Origin: Spirochaetota bacterium
GTDB lineage: Bacteria; Spirochaetota; Spirochaetia; Treponematales; Breznakiellaceae
Reading direction: 5' to 3'
Assembly: GCA_023406985.1 (NCBI GenBank)
Contig: JAEXTK010000180.1
Span: 1 to 64,000, forward strand
Length of the DNA stretch: 64,000 nt
The notes beneath the pieces were generated by a model. It ran no database searches. It saw only the letters and a program-made list of their open reading frames with translations, and was not told the DNA's origin. The position numbers and the translations under genes were made by a program. Every line of letters starts with the position of its first letter. Positions within the stretch are counted from its first letter, which is position 1. Below are positions 42,066 to 49,760 of the stretch, one piece after another.

Positions 42066-42869
42066 ATGCGCAATAAACTGACGAACGAATTGGCCGTCTG
42101 CGGATTCAACGCGGCCAAAGCCCTGGCCGACCATCATCCCGAACGCATAAACCGGCTCTTCCTCAGGGAGGAGCATCTCAAGGCGTTCTCGCGGGTCTGC
42201 AAGGATTTGGCCGGCCGCAAGAGGCCGTACAAGATCTGCGAGGACGAAGAGCTGGAGCGCATCTGCAAGAGCCCGCGGCACCAAGGCGTCGTGGCCATGA
42301 TGGAAGAACCGGAAATCGAAGCGCTCTCCGCGGAGGACCTCGACGAGTGGGCCGATACCGCGCAAACCGCCCTCGTGCTGGATTCCGTCGGCAACGACAA
42401 CAACCTCGGTGCGATCGTGCGCTCCGCGGCGTTCTTCGGGGCCCGCCTTATCGTGCTCTCGGAAGGAGACGAGGCTGCCCGCCTCACGACGAGCGCGTAC
42501 CGCGTGGCCGAGGGCGGCATGGAGCACGTCGCCTTCCGCCGCGTCCGCAACGTCGCGGCGCTCCTCCGCGACGCCGGAAAGAAGGTCGTCGTCGTCGGCG
42601 CCGATCACCGGGCCGGAACCCGGCTCAAAGAGCTTCCCGCCCTCGTGGCCGACCATCGGGCCCGCCTCCAGGCCGCCGCGTATGCCGCCCGCGCAGGCGC
42701 TCCGGTAGGCATCGCGATAGTCCTCGGCAACGAGGAACGCGGCCTCTCGCTCGATGTCGCCTCCGCCTGCGCCGTACGGGCGCGCATCCCGGGAACGGGA
42801 GACATGGAGAGCCTCAACGTCGCGCAAGCGGCCACCCTTTTTCTGCACGAGCTGTATGAGGCTCGCTGA
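42066..42869 (+). CDS. TrmH/SpoU-family RNA 2'-O-methyltransferase
   Basis: 267 aa. SPOUT motifs 1-3 are visible: GNDNNLGAIVRSAAFFG, LGNEERGLS and DMESLNVAQAATLFLHE. The N-terminal ~90 residues form the RNA-recognition extension (CGFNAAKAL). It is a second member of the family in the window beside the rlmB-like gene at 1 kb. Targets may be rRNA or tRNA. It overlaps the next gene (sensor kinase) by 14 bp. Confidence 0.92.
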   Translation: MRNKLTNELAVCGFNAAKALADHHPERINRLFLREEHLKAFSRVCKDLAGRKRPYKICEDEELERICKSPRHQGVVAMMEEPEIEALSAEDLDEWADTAQTALVLDSVGNDNNLGAIVRSAAFFGARLIVLSEGDEAARLTTSAYRVAEGGMEHVAFRRVRNVAALLRDAGKKVVVVGADHRAGTRLKELPALVADHRARLQAAAYAARAGAPVGIAIVLGNEERGLSLDVASACAVRARIPGTGDMESLNVAQAATLFLHELYEAR

Positions 42870-44196
42870 AACCGGGCCGGTGCGGGCCCTTTCCGACGCG
42901 TTCGACGCGGCCGTCGGATTCGTCATCGGACCGCCCGAGGGCGCATCGGCGAAGCCGGCGCGTTTGCGGGAGGAGTATCTCGTACGGCTGCTCCTCATCG
43001 TGGAGCCGATAGCCGTGATCGCCCTCGCGGTGAGCTATTTCCGCGGCCTCGACATATTCACCGGCGTGCGGGTCTCCGCGCTGGTCATCGTCACCGCGTG
43101 CCTCGCGCTGCTCCATTTCAAGAAATACGCGTTCGCGATCGACGTGCTCTTCTTCGGGTGCGTGGCCATGATGCTGGGCAACTACGTCCTCATGGTATCG
43201 CTCAGGCTCTATTTCGCGCCCTACCTTCCCTTGACCGCCCTCGTCTTGTTCGCCGCCATCGCGGTCAACGGGCTCTATTCGGGCAGCAGGGGCCGCGTCG
43301 GCGTGCTCCTCGGCATCGCGCTGGCCTTCGACTTCCTGGAAGCCTTCATCGCGGGCATCGATAGCGATTCGCTCATGTACGCGCGGATCGGCGTCATGGT
43401 CCTGCACGCCATCGCGTACATCATCGGACGGTTCCTCATCGTCTACTTCGAGCGGGTATCCCACATCGCGGAAGCGCGGCGCATCATGAACCGTCGCCTC
43501 GAGGAGCTCGTCGCGGACGCGCGGCAGAACGGGGAAGCGCGCCTGGAGTCGTTCAGCCACGATATCCGTTCTCCGATAACGGCGATCATGGGCGTGCAAT
43601 CGCTCCTCGCCGATACCGACCTGACCGACGAGCAGAACCGGTATCTCAATATCCTCGCCAAGTCCAACCGGCTGCTCCTGGAGATCGTGGAATCGATCCT
43701 GGATCCCGAGGGGGACGAGGGCGACGACTCGTTCGCGCGGGTGTCGATCAGGCAGCTCCTGGACTCCGCGATCGATCCCTTCCGCGCGCTCGCCCGAGCC
43801 AAAGGCATCGAGCTCAAGAAAACGGTTTCCGGCAACCCGCCGTCCCCGCCGCTCCTGCACGCCAACGCGCTCCGCGTGCTCGGCAACTTGATAGACAACG
43901 CGCTGAAATACACGGACGCGGGCATGATCATCATCGCCGCGGCGCTCGCGGAGAACGCCGAAGGAAAAACGGAGTTGACCATCAACGTGTCGGACACCGG
44001 ACGCGGGATGAGCCCGGAGCGCTTGGCCGCCATCCGCGCGGGAAAAGCGGGGCCCGATCCCTCCGTCGCCACGTCCCGCGGACTCGGGCTCACCGGTTCG
44101 CGCTGCCTCGTGGAGGAGGTCGGCGGCTCGCTTTCCGTGGATTCCGTCCTCGGCGCGGGCACGACCGTCACGCTCCGTTTCCCGATAGAGCGGTAG
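42856..44196 (+). CDS. Membrane-bound sensor histidine kinase
   Basis: 446 aa. About six membrane helices occupy residues ~35-195, then a HisKA with His235 in ESFSHDIRSPITA and a HATPase domain (~320-446) with the N-box NLIDNALKY, DTGRGMS and GLGLTGS. There is no extracytoplasmic sensor domain, so the membrane bundle itself likely senses. It overlaps the trmH-family gene by 14 bp. No response regulator is adjacent. Confidence 0.9.
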   Translation: MRLAETGPVRALSDAFDAAVGFVIGPPEGASAKPARLREEYLVRLLLIVEPIAVIALAVSYFRGLDIFTGVRVSALVIVTACLALLHFKKYAFAIDVLFFGCVAMMLGNYVLMVSLRLYFAPYLPLTALVLFAAIAVNGLYSGSRGRVGVLLGIALAFDFLEAFIAGIDSDSLMYARIGVMVLHAIAYIIGRFLIVYFERVSHIAEARRIMNRRLEELVADARQNGEARLESFSHDIRSPITAIMGVQSLLADTDLTDEQNRYLNILAKSNRLLLEIVESILDPEGDEGDDSFARVSIRQLLDSAIDPFRALARAKGIELKKTVSGNPPSPPLLHANALRVLGNLIDNALKYTDAGMIIIAAALAENAEGKTELTINVSDTGRGMSPERLAAIRAGKAGPDPSVATSRGLGLTGSRCLVEEVGGSLSVDSVLGAGTTVTLRFPIER

Positions 44197-44294
44197 TCCC
44201 GGACGCTGTCGCCTCTTGCCCAATCCGCGAAGGGCCGGGTATTCTCCAGCGGTATCCTTCTTTAGTTACCACTCTCGAACGCAAGGATTTCGCC

Positions 44295-46124
44295 ATGAAA
44301 GTCTCCAGCACCTTTCTTCCCACGCTCCGTGAAGTACCCGGCGACGCGGTCATCGTCAGTCATCGGCTCATGCTGCGCGCGGCCATGCTGCGCAAGCTCG
44401 CGAACGGGCTCTTCGCCTATCTGCCCATCGGTCTCCGCTCCTTCCGCAAGGTGGAGAACATCGTGCGCGAGGAGATGGACGCGATCGGCGCCCTGGAGGT
44501 CAAGCCGTCGGTCGTCGTGCCGGGCGAGATCTGGAAGGAATCGGGACGCTGGGATTCCATGGGCGAAGGGATGCTCCGCGTGAAGAACCGCCTGGGCGGG
44601 GATTTCGTCATCTCCCCCACCGCGGAGGAGGCGTTCACGTCGCTCGTGCGCGACGAACTTTCCAGCTACCGGCAGCTGCCGCTCACCCTGTACCAGATTA
44701 ACACCAAGTACCGCGACGAGATCCGCCCTCGCTACGGCGTCATGCGCGGCCGCGAGTTCACCATGAAGGACGCCTATTCCTACCACGTGGACGAAGCGAG
44801 CCTGGACGAGACGTACCAGGCGATGGGCCGGGCCTATCGGCGCATCTTCAAGCGGTGCGGGCTCACGGTGATCCCCGTCCGCGCGGACACCGGCGCCATG
44901 GGCGGCACGGGGTCGGAGGAGTTCATGGTGGAGAGCGAGATCGGCGACAATACGCTGATCCTCTGCCGTTCCTGCGACTATGCCGCCAACGTGGAGAAGG
45001 CCGCCTGCAAGAGCGACTTCACCGCCCCCGCGTCCTTGGAGGCCGCGAAGGCCGCCGCCGCCGGGACGCCCGCCGTCCAGAAGATCTCCACGCCCGCGGT
45101 CAGGACGATCGACGAGCTCTGCGCCTTCCTCAAGACCGAGGCCCGCTCCTTCATCAAGACCCTCGTGTACAAGGCCTCCAACGTGGAGCTCGACCTCACC
45201 GGCGCTCCCGGCTGCGCCAAGCTGGAACGCCGCGCCGCGGCGCCCGGAGCGCCGCTCGCCTATCCCGAGGCTTTCTTCGCCGTGGCCATCCGGGGCGACC
45301 TGGACGTGAACGAGACCAAGCTCGCCGCCGTCCTCAAGGCTTCGGAGGTCGCCCTCGCCGCCGATGCCGACGTGGAACGCCTGACCGGCGCCCCCGTCGG
45401 ATTCGCCGGTCCGGTCGGCCTCGCCCTCCTTCCGGTGATCGCGGACGAGACCGTCGCCGCCCTGAGCGACGCGGTCACCGGCGCCTTGGAGAAGGATCTC
45501 CACTACGCCCACGTCGCCTACGGCCGGGACTTCGCGCCCTGGATGGTCGCCGACGTCCGCGTGGTCGTGGCCGGGGACAAGTGCTCCCTCTGCGGCGGCG
45601 AGCTCTACGAAAAGAAGGGCAACGAACTCGGACATATCTTCAAGCTCGGCTACAAGTACACGAAGTCCATGAACGTGAGTTACCTGGACGAGCAGGGCAA
45701 GAGCCAGATGCCGACCATGGGCTGTTACGGTATCGGCGTGGACCGGGCGCTCGCGTCCATCATCGAGGAGCACCACGACGACGACGGCATCGTGTGGCCG
45801 ATGTCGGTGGCCCCCTTCCACGTCTCCATCGTTCCGATCAAATACGCGGGGCCGGTCAAGGAGGCCGCGGACAAGCTCCACGACGAGCTGGAAGCCCAGG
45901 GCATCCAGGTCCTCCTGGACGACCGCGACGAGCGGCCCGGCGTCAAGTTCAAGGACGCCGATCTCATCGGCATCCCCCTCCGCGTGGTCGTCGGCGAAAA
46001 GAACCTGCCGAAGGTGGAAGTCAAGGCGCGGACCGAAAAGGAAGCCCGCCTCGTGGAGCTCTCCGCCGCGGCCGCGGAACTCGCCGCGGCCGTGCGCGCC
46101 GAGCTCGGCAAGCTGGAGGCCTGA
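44295..46124 (+). CDS. proS: Prolyl-tRNA synthetase
   Basis: 609 aa, long bacterial type. Class II motifs are present: RDEIRPRYGVMRGREFTMKDAYSY (motif 2) and the motif 3 region MGCYGIGVDRALA. An editing (INS/YbaK-like) insertion lies at about 225-400 for removing Ala from tRNA-Pro, and the anticodon-binding domain is at about 490-609. It is cytoplasmic, monocistronic, and followed by a gene-poor stretch. Confidence 0.96.
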   Translation: MKVSSTFLPTLREVPGDAVIVSHRLMLRAAMLRKLANGLFAYLPIGLRSFRKVENIVREEMDAIGALEVKPSVVVPGEIWKESGRWDSMGEGMLRVKNRLGGDFVISPTAEEAFTSLVRDELSSYRQLPLTLYQINTKYRDEIRPRYGVMRGREFTMKDAYSYHVDEASLDETYQAMGRAYRRIFKRCGLTVIPVRADTGAMGGTGSEEFMVESEIGDNTLILCRSCDYAANVEKAACKSDFTAPASLEAAKAAAAGTPAVQKISTPAVRTIDELCAFLKTEARSFIKTLVYKASNVELDLTGAPGCAKLERRAAAPGAPLAYPEAFFAVAIRGDLDVNETKLAAVLKASEVALAADADVERLTGAPVGFAGPVGLALLPVIADETVAALSDAVTGALEKDLHYAHVAYGRDFAPWMVADVRVVVAGDKCSLCGGELYEKKGNELGHIFKLGYKYTKSMNVSYLDEQGKSQMPTMGCYGIGVDRALASIIEEHHDDDGIVWPMSVAPFHVSIVPIKYAGPVKEAADKLHDELEAQGIQVLLDDRDERPGVKFKDADLIGIPLRVVVGEKNLPKVEVKARTEKEARLVELSAAAAELAAAVRAELGKLEA

Positions 46125-46182
46125 CCCGCGATCCGCACGCGGGGTCCATACTCAGCGGTTCGCTGCGGAGCAGCTCTTTTTC

Positions 46183-46217
46183 CGGGCCGACGATCGCCAT
46201 CTGCGATCGCCGGCCCG
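46183..46217. repeat. Large inverted repeat upstream of the leader-peptide gene
   Basis: A 15-bp stem with one mismatch (46183-46197 with 46203-46217, 5-nt loop) contains GCGATCGC arms. It sits between proS and the leader-peptide gene, 94 bp before the latter's ATG. No T-tract follows; T-rich sequence lies on its left (46175-46181). It may be a proS terminator variant, an attenuator or an operator. Confidence 0.6.
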
Positions 46218-46310
46218 TCGCCATTGGAAGGATCGACTCTTCCGCGCTTTCCTTTACAGGTCGTGAAACACCTCCCATACTACCTGGAATGGCCGAAGGA
46301 GGAATTCACT

Positions 46311-46613
46311 ATGAGCATGGCGGACCTTAAAGCTTTCGCGAAGAAGTGCGCCGTCGAGAAGAAGATCGGGGACAAGGCGAAGAAGATCGGGACGGATAAT
46401 ATCGACGGCCTCGCCAAATACGCCGGGGAACTCGGTTACACGATCACTCAAAAAGAGCTGGAGAACCTCAAGGGTCGGGTGAAAGGCGACGCGTTGACGG
46501 ACGACCAGCTGTCGGCTATATCGGGCGGAACGGGTGACCCGAGCGTGAAGGATCCATGGACGCAAGAAGAGATGGATACGTACCTCAAAAGTCTAGACCC
46601 AAGCCAATGGTGA
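46311..46613 (+). CDS. Double-glycine (Nif11-like) leader peptide, putative RiPP/bacteriocin precursor
   Basis: 100 aa. The N-terminal part (MADLKAFAKKCAVEKKIGDK and LAKYAGELGYTITQKEL) resembles a Nif11-type leader helix bundle. It ends in ALTDDQLSAISGG, a classic double-glycine cleavage site with Gly72-Gly73. The remaining 27 residues (TGDPSVKDPWTQ to LDPSQW) would be the core: acidic, with no Cys and few Ser/Thr, so a lanthipeptide is unlikely. AAGGAGG lies 8 bases before the ATG at 46311. GC content is lower than in neighbours. No transporter-peptidase or modification enzyme is recognisable nearby; the convergent 412-aa unknown ends 5 bp away. Confidence 0.75.
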   Translation: MSMADLKAFAKKCAVEKKIGDKAKKIGTDNIDGLAKYAGELGYTITQKELENLKGRVKGDALTDDQLSAISGGTGDPSVKDPWTQEEMDTYLKSLDPSQW

Positions 46614-46618
46614 GGCGG

Positions 46619-47857
46619 CTACGGAGCCGACGCGGCGATCCGTTCAAGGTCCGGCATCTCCGTCCTGAAGAAAAGCGGCAATGATTCCTTCGGAGCCTCC
46701 TTCAGGAGCCGTTCGCGCAGTTTCCTCTTCGCGGCCGAATCCGTTCCGGGGGAGCGCCAGTATACTTTGGCGGCCAGATAGACTTTCGCGGTGAGCCGGT
46801 CCTTAGGCGCGTCTTTATCGTAGACGAGCTTCAAATGGTGCAGGAGCAGGGCGAGCGACGCGTTGTAACCGGGAGATAGGTACGCGTCGCATGCCCTGAG
46901 GTTTTCGGGCCATCTCCTTCTGGTTTTCCCCGTCATCATCACGAGGCCGCCGCTGGCGAGCAGGGCCGCGCGGAGCTCATCTCGGCACAAGCCGAGATCC
47001 CCGGTTTTCTCCAACGCCGCCTTCCACCGCTCGGAGTACTGTTTCTCCATGAGGACGCGGCCTTCAAAACCGATCTTGGGTCCCAGTTCGAAGGTCCCGT
47101 TCCTCTCGATTAAATCGATGTCATAGTCGATCCAGTCCGTAAAAGGGGCGAAGTCGTCGATGAGGGACTCGAGCCTTTTTTCATCGTCTTTCCAGCCGAG
47201 GGAGTCCAGGTAGGGACCGACGGTTTCCGCCGACATTCCCCGCACGCAGAGCCTGACCGACGGGACCGGACGCGCGAGCATCGATCCGATCTGGAACACC
47301 CGAGCCCTGGGGGGAAGATTCCCGAAAGCGCGCTCCACCGCGTCGGACGCGGGGCTGCGGAGGGGGCTCCCCGTCACGGCGGGAAGCGCCTCATCGATCA
47401 CCCACCTGTATCCGTGCTGCTCGCAGTACCCCTCCCGGGGACCGAAAAAGAGATTCGGTTCCGGAAGCGAAGGCCGCGCTTCCTCTCCGGCGGTATCGAA
47501 TTCCAACCAAACGTTATCCGCCCCGCGCCTGACCGCGGAGCCTTCCGCGTTCCAAAGAGCCGCGAAATCCCGGACGCGGCGCCATGCGGAACTCTTTGCC
47601 GCGTATCCGCCCGCATCGATATCCCGCAGCAGGATCGTCTCTCCCCCGGTCTTGCGCGCGACATGAATGGCGAAGTCGACCTCCCCTTCCGGTTGATTCA
47701 AGCGACGCTCGAGGCCTAAGAAGCCGCTGATGTCCGCGGAGAGGAGAGCCGCGGCCCGTTCGATCCGTTTCCAGCACGAGGCGGATACGATCGGGGGCGC
47801 GACCGCGTCCTCGATGAGGCCGATCATCGTATCGAAGTGCCGCATATGAACGAGCAT
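46619..47857 (-). CDS. Uncharacterised protein next to the double-glycine peptide
   Basis: 412 aa, soluble, no signal peptide; not recognised. Features include an N-terminal helical region (~1-60), a mixed domain with EVDFAIHVARKTGG and NVWLEFDTAGEE (~60-140), a central segment with PSVRLCVRGMSAETVGPYLDSLGW, and a C-terminal helical part with many Lys/Arg. It is convergent with the leader-peptide gene (stop codons 5 bp apart). The layout of strand-turn-strand pieces with an aromatic core recalls barrel folds such as those of peptide-modifying prenyltransferases, but this is a guess. Start could be 47857 or the next Met at 47845. Confidence 0.7.
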   Translation of the reverse strand: MLVHMRHFDTMIGLIEDAVAPPIVSASCWKRIERAAALLSADISGFLGLERRLNQPEGEVDFAIHVARKTGGETILLRDIDAGGYAAKSSAWRRVRDFAALWNAEGSAVRRGADNVWLEFDTAGEEARPSLPEPNLFFGPREGYCEQHGYRWVIDEALPAVTGSPLRSPASDAVERAFGNLPPRARVFQIGSMLARPVPSVRLCVRGMSAETVGPYLDSLGWKDDEKRLESLIDDFAPFTDWIDYDIDLIERNGTFELGPKIGFEGRVLMEKQYSERWKAALEKTGDLGLCRDELRAALLASGGLVMMTGKTRRRWPENLRACDAYLSPGYNASLALLLHHLKLVYDKDAPKDRLTAKVYLAAKVYWRSPGTDSAAKRKLRERLLKEAPKESLPLFFRTEMPDLERIAASAP

Positions 47858-48004
47858 ATACCGGCATTGTCGCCCCGCGGGTCGGATTCGGAATGGCTCG
47901 AATAAATCGCCTGCTCAAGTCGACGATCCTTACAACGCCTTCGCGCGTTCGGTGTATGATCTCGGGGGATGCCCCCGGCTCGCCGGGCGCGGAAGGAGAA
48001 AACG

Positions 48005-48781
48005 TTGGGAATCGGACTTGAAGGAACGGATATCGTGCGCCTGGAAGAGTTGTCGCTCAATGCCTGGCCGTCGCTGCAGACGGTGCTCTACCGCGGTTGC
48101 GTCCTCCGCTTCGCCGAAGGCTACACGAAGCGTTCCAACTCCGCGAATCCGCTCTACTATAGGGGCCCGGTCGACGAGCTCGCCCGGGTCGCGGAGGCCG
48201 CGTACGGCAGCCGCGGTTCGCCGACGCATTTCAAGATCGTCGAACATCCCGACTATGCGGACTTGGACCGGCACCTCGAGGCTTCGGGATACGCGAAGAT
48301 CGATTCCACGACGGTGATGACCCTCCCGCTCTCCGATCGGCGCTTCCCCGCGCGCGAGCGCGTACGGGTCGAGGACGCTTTCTCCTCGACCTGGGTCGAT
48401 GCCTTCATCGACGCTAATCGCCTGGAAGCGCGGGCCGCGACGGTGCGCGGCATCCTGGGAGCCGTCGCCGTTGACAAGGCCGTCGCTTCGGTCGAGGCCG
48501 AGGGCAAACTGGTCGCCTTCGGGTTTGCCGCCTTGGAAGCCGGTTGGGCGGGATGCTTCGACATCTTCGTGCGGCAGGATTACCGGGGAATGGGGTACGG
48601 GAGGGAGATCATGGAGGCCCTCCTGGGCGCGGCCGCGGAACGCGGGGCCGCGCGCGGATATCTTCAGGTCATGGACCATAACCATCCAGCCAAGGCCCTG
48701 TACGACAAGCTCGGCTTCGCGGCTGCCTATGGATACTGGTACCGGAAGCGGGACGCGGCCGGACGGGTCGGCCCGCGGTAA
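48005..48781 (+). CDS. GNAT-family N-acetyltransferase
   Basis: 258 aa with the TTG start at 48005. The C-terminal GNAT domain has the acetyl-CoA loop RQDYRGMGYGREIM and the QVMDHNHPAKALYDKLGF helix. The N-terminal half is a second, degenerate GNAT-like domain, as in other two-domain members. TTG at 48005 is chosen because AAGGAG precedes it by 6 bases; the ATG at 47969 would add 12 basic residues. Substrate unknown. Confidence 0.82.
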   Translation: MGIGLEGTDIVRLEELSLNAWPSLQTVLYRGCVLRFAEGYTKRSNSANPLYYRGPVDELARVAEAAYGSRGSPTHFKIVEHPDYADLDRHLEASGYAKIDSTTVMTLPLSDRRFPARERVRVEDAFSSTWVDAFIDANRLEARAATVRGILGAVAVDKAVASVEAEGKLVAFGFAALEAGWAGCFDIFVRQDYRGMGYGREIMEALLGAAAERGAARGYLQVMDHNHPAKALYDKLGFAAAYGYWYRKRDAAGRVGPR

Positions 48782-48797
48782 AAAGGGGAGGCGGCAT

Positions 48798-49034
48798 ATG
48801 GGCATCACTCTCATCATCGTCGCGGGCGTGGTCGTGGCCACGGTCGTCAGCACGTGGTTCGATTATCTGGGCAAGAAGGCGAAGGGAGGCGATCCTGAAC
48901 TCGCGCGCAAAGTGGCGGAACTGGAGCGGCGGCTGAACGCCTTGGACGCGACGGCCGGCGAGAAGGACGAGCGGATCAACCAATTGGAACAGGAAGTGCG
49001 CTTCGTCAACAAGCTCTTGGACAAGAAGGACTGA
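48798..49034 (+). CDS. Small membrane-anchored coiled-coil protein
   Basis: 78 aa. An N-terminal membrane helix (GITLIIVAGVVVATVVSTW) is followed by a heptad-type coiled coil (LARKVAELERRLNAL, QLEQEVRFVNKLL). The layout resembles PspB or phage-shock/envelope sensors, though identity is not established. AAAAGGGGAGG precedes the ATG, and the next membrane-protein gene starts 6 bp after the stop. Confidence 0.8.
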   Translation: MGITLIIVAGVVVATVVSTWFDYLGKKAKGGDPELARKVAELERRLNALDATAGEKDERINQLEQEVRFVNKLLDKKD

Positions 49035-49040
49035 GGACCC

Positions 49041-49760
49041 ATGAGCTTACGGGACAAGGTCTTCCGGCTCGTCAGGACGCTCCTCGTGATTTCGGTCCTC
49101 GGCAACTTCATCATCATCCTCGGCGTCGTGTTCCACGACGACACGGTGACGCGGGAAGAGGTCGTCGCGGAGACGACCAAGCGGCTCGAATTCGTGTTCT
49201 GGGGGGCCATCACCTTCGTGCTCACCTTCGGCACGGACTACATCGAGAAGCGCGAGAAGATGGACATTCCCGACGCGCTCGAGATCGTGATCCTGATCTT
49301 CATCTACGCCGGCCTCTTCCTGAGCGCCCGCTTCGAACTGTATTACCGATTCTGGTGGTGGGACGACCTGCTCCATACCCTTTCGGGCGTGATCATCGGC
49401 TTCATCGGTTTCATCGTCATCTACAAGATCAACCACCAATTCAGCATGGATATCAGCCCGTTGCTCGTGGCCTTGTTCTCCTTCACCTTCGCGGTGACGC
49501 TCGGCGTGATGTGGGAGATCATGGAATTCGGCGCGGACGTCTTCTTGGGGACCGCCAACCAGAAGTGGGATATGCCGGCGACCGAAATCATGATGGGGAA
49601 ACCCTATCAGGGGAGCGGGCTGCGCGATACGATGTCCGACCTCATCGTCGACAGCGTCGGCGCCTTCATCACTTCCGTATTGACGTACTTCCTGTACAAG
49701 AACGAAAAGAAGGAAACCCTCGAACGGATGCGGAAACTGATCAAGGACGACGCGGAATGA
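49041..49760 (+). CDS. DUF2238-like (YjdF) integral membrane protein
   Basis: 239 aa with about six membrane helices. WWWDDLLHTLSGVIIGFIGF and the late DTMSDLIVDSVGAFI are the conserved patches of the YjdF/DUF2238 family, whose function is unknown. It is probably co-transcribed with the preceding small coiled-coil gene. Its 3' end overlaps the convergent YgiQ gene by 20 bp. Confidence 0.7.
   Translation: MSLRDKVFRLVRTLLVISVLGNFIIILGVVFHDDTVTREEVVAETTKRLEFVFWGAITFVLTFGTDYIEKREKMDIPDALEIVILIFIYAGLFLSARFELYYRFWWWDDLLHTLSGVIIGFIGFIVIYKINHQFSMDISPLLVALFSFTFAVTLGVMWEIMEFGADVFLGTANQKWDMPATEIMMGKPYQGSGLRDTMSDLIVDSVGAFITSVLTYFLYKNEKKETLERMRKLIKDDAE

Noticed and set aside
46619..47857. LanM- or YcaO-type modification enzyme beside the leader peptide
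   Set aside because: No zinc-binding Cys-His site of lanthionine cyclases and no YcaO ATP-binding motif is visible, so only the neutral label of unknown protein is used.
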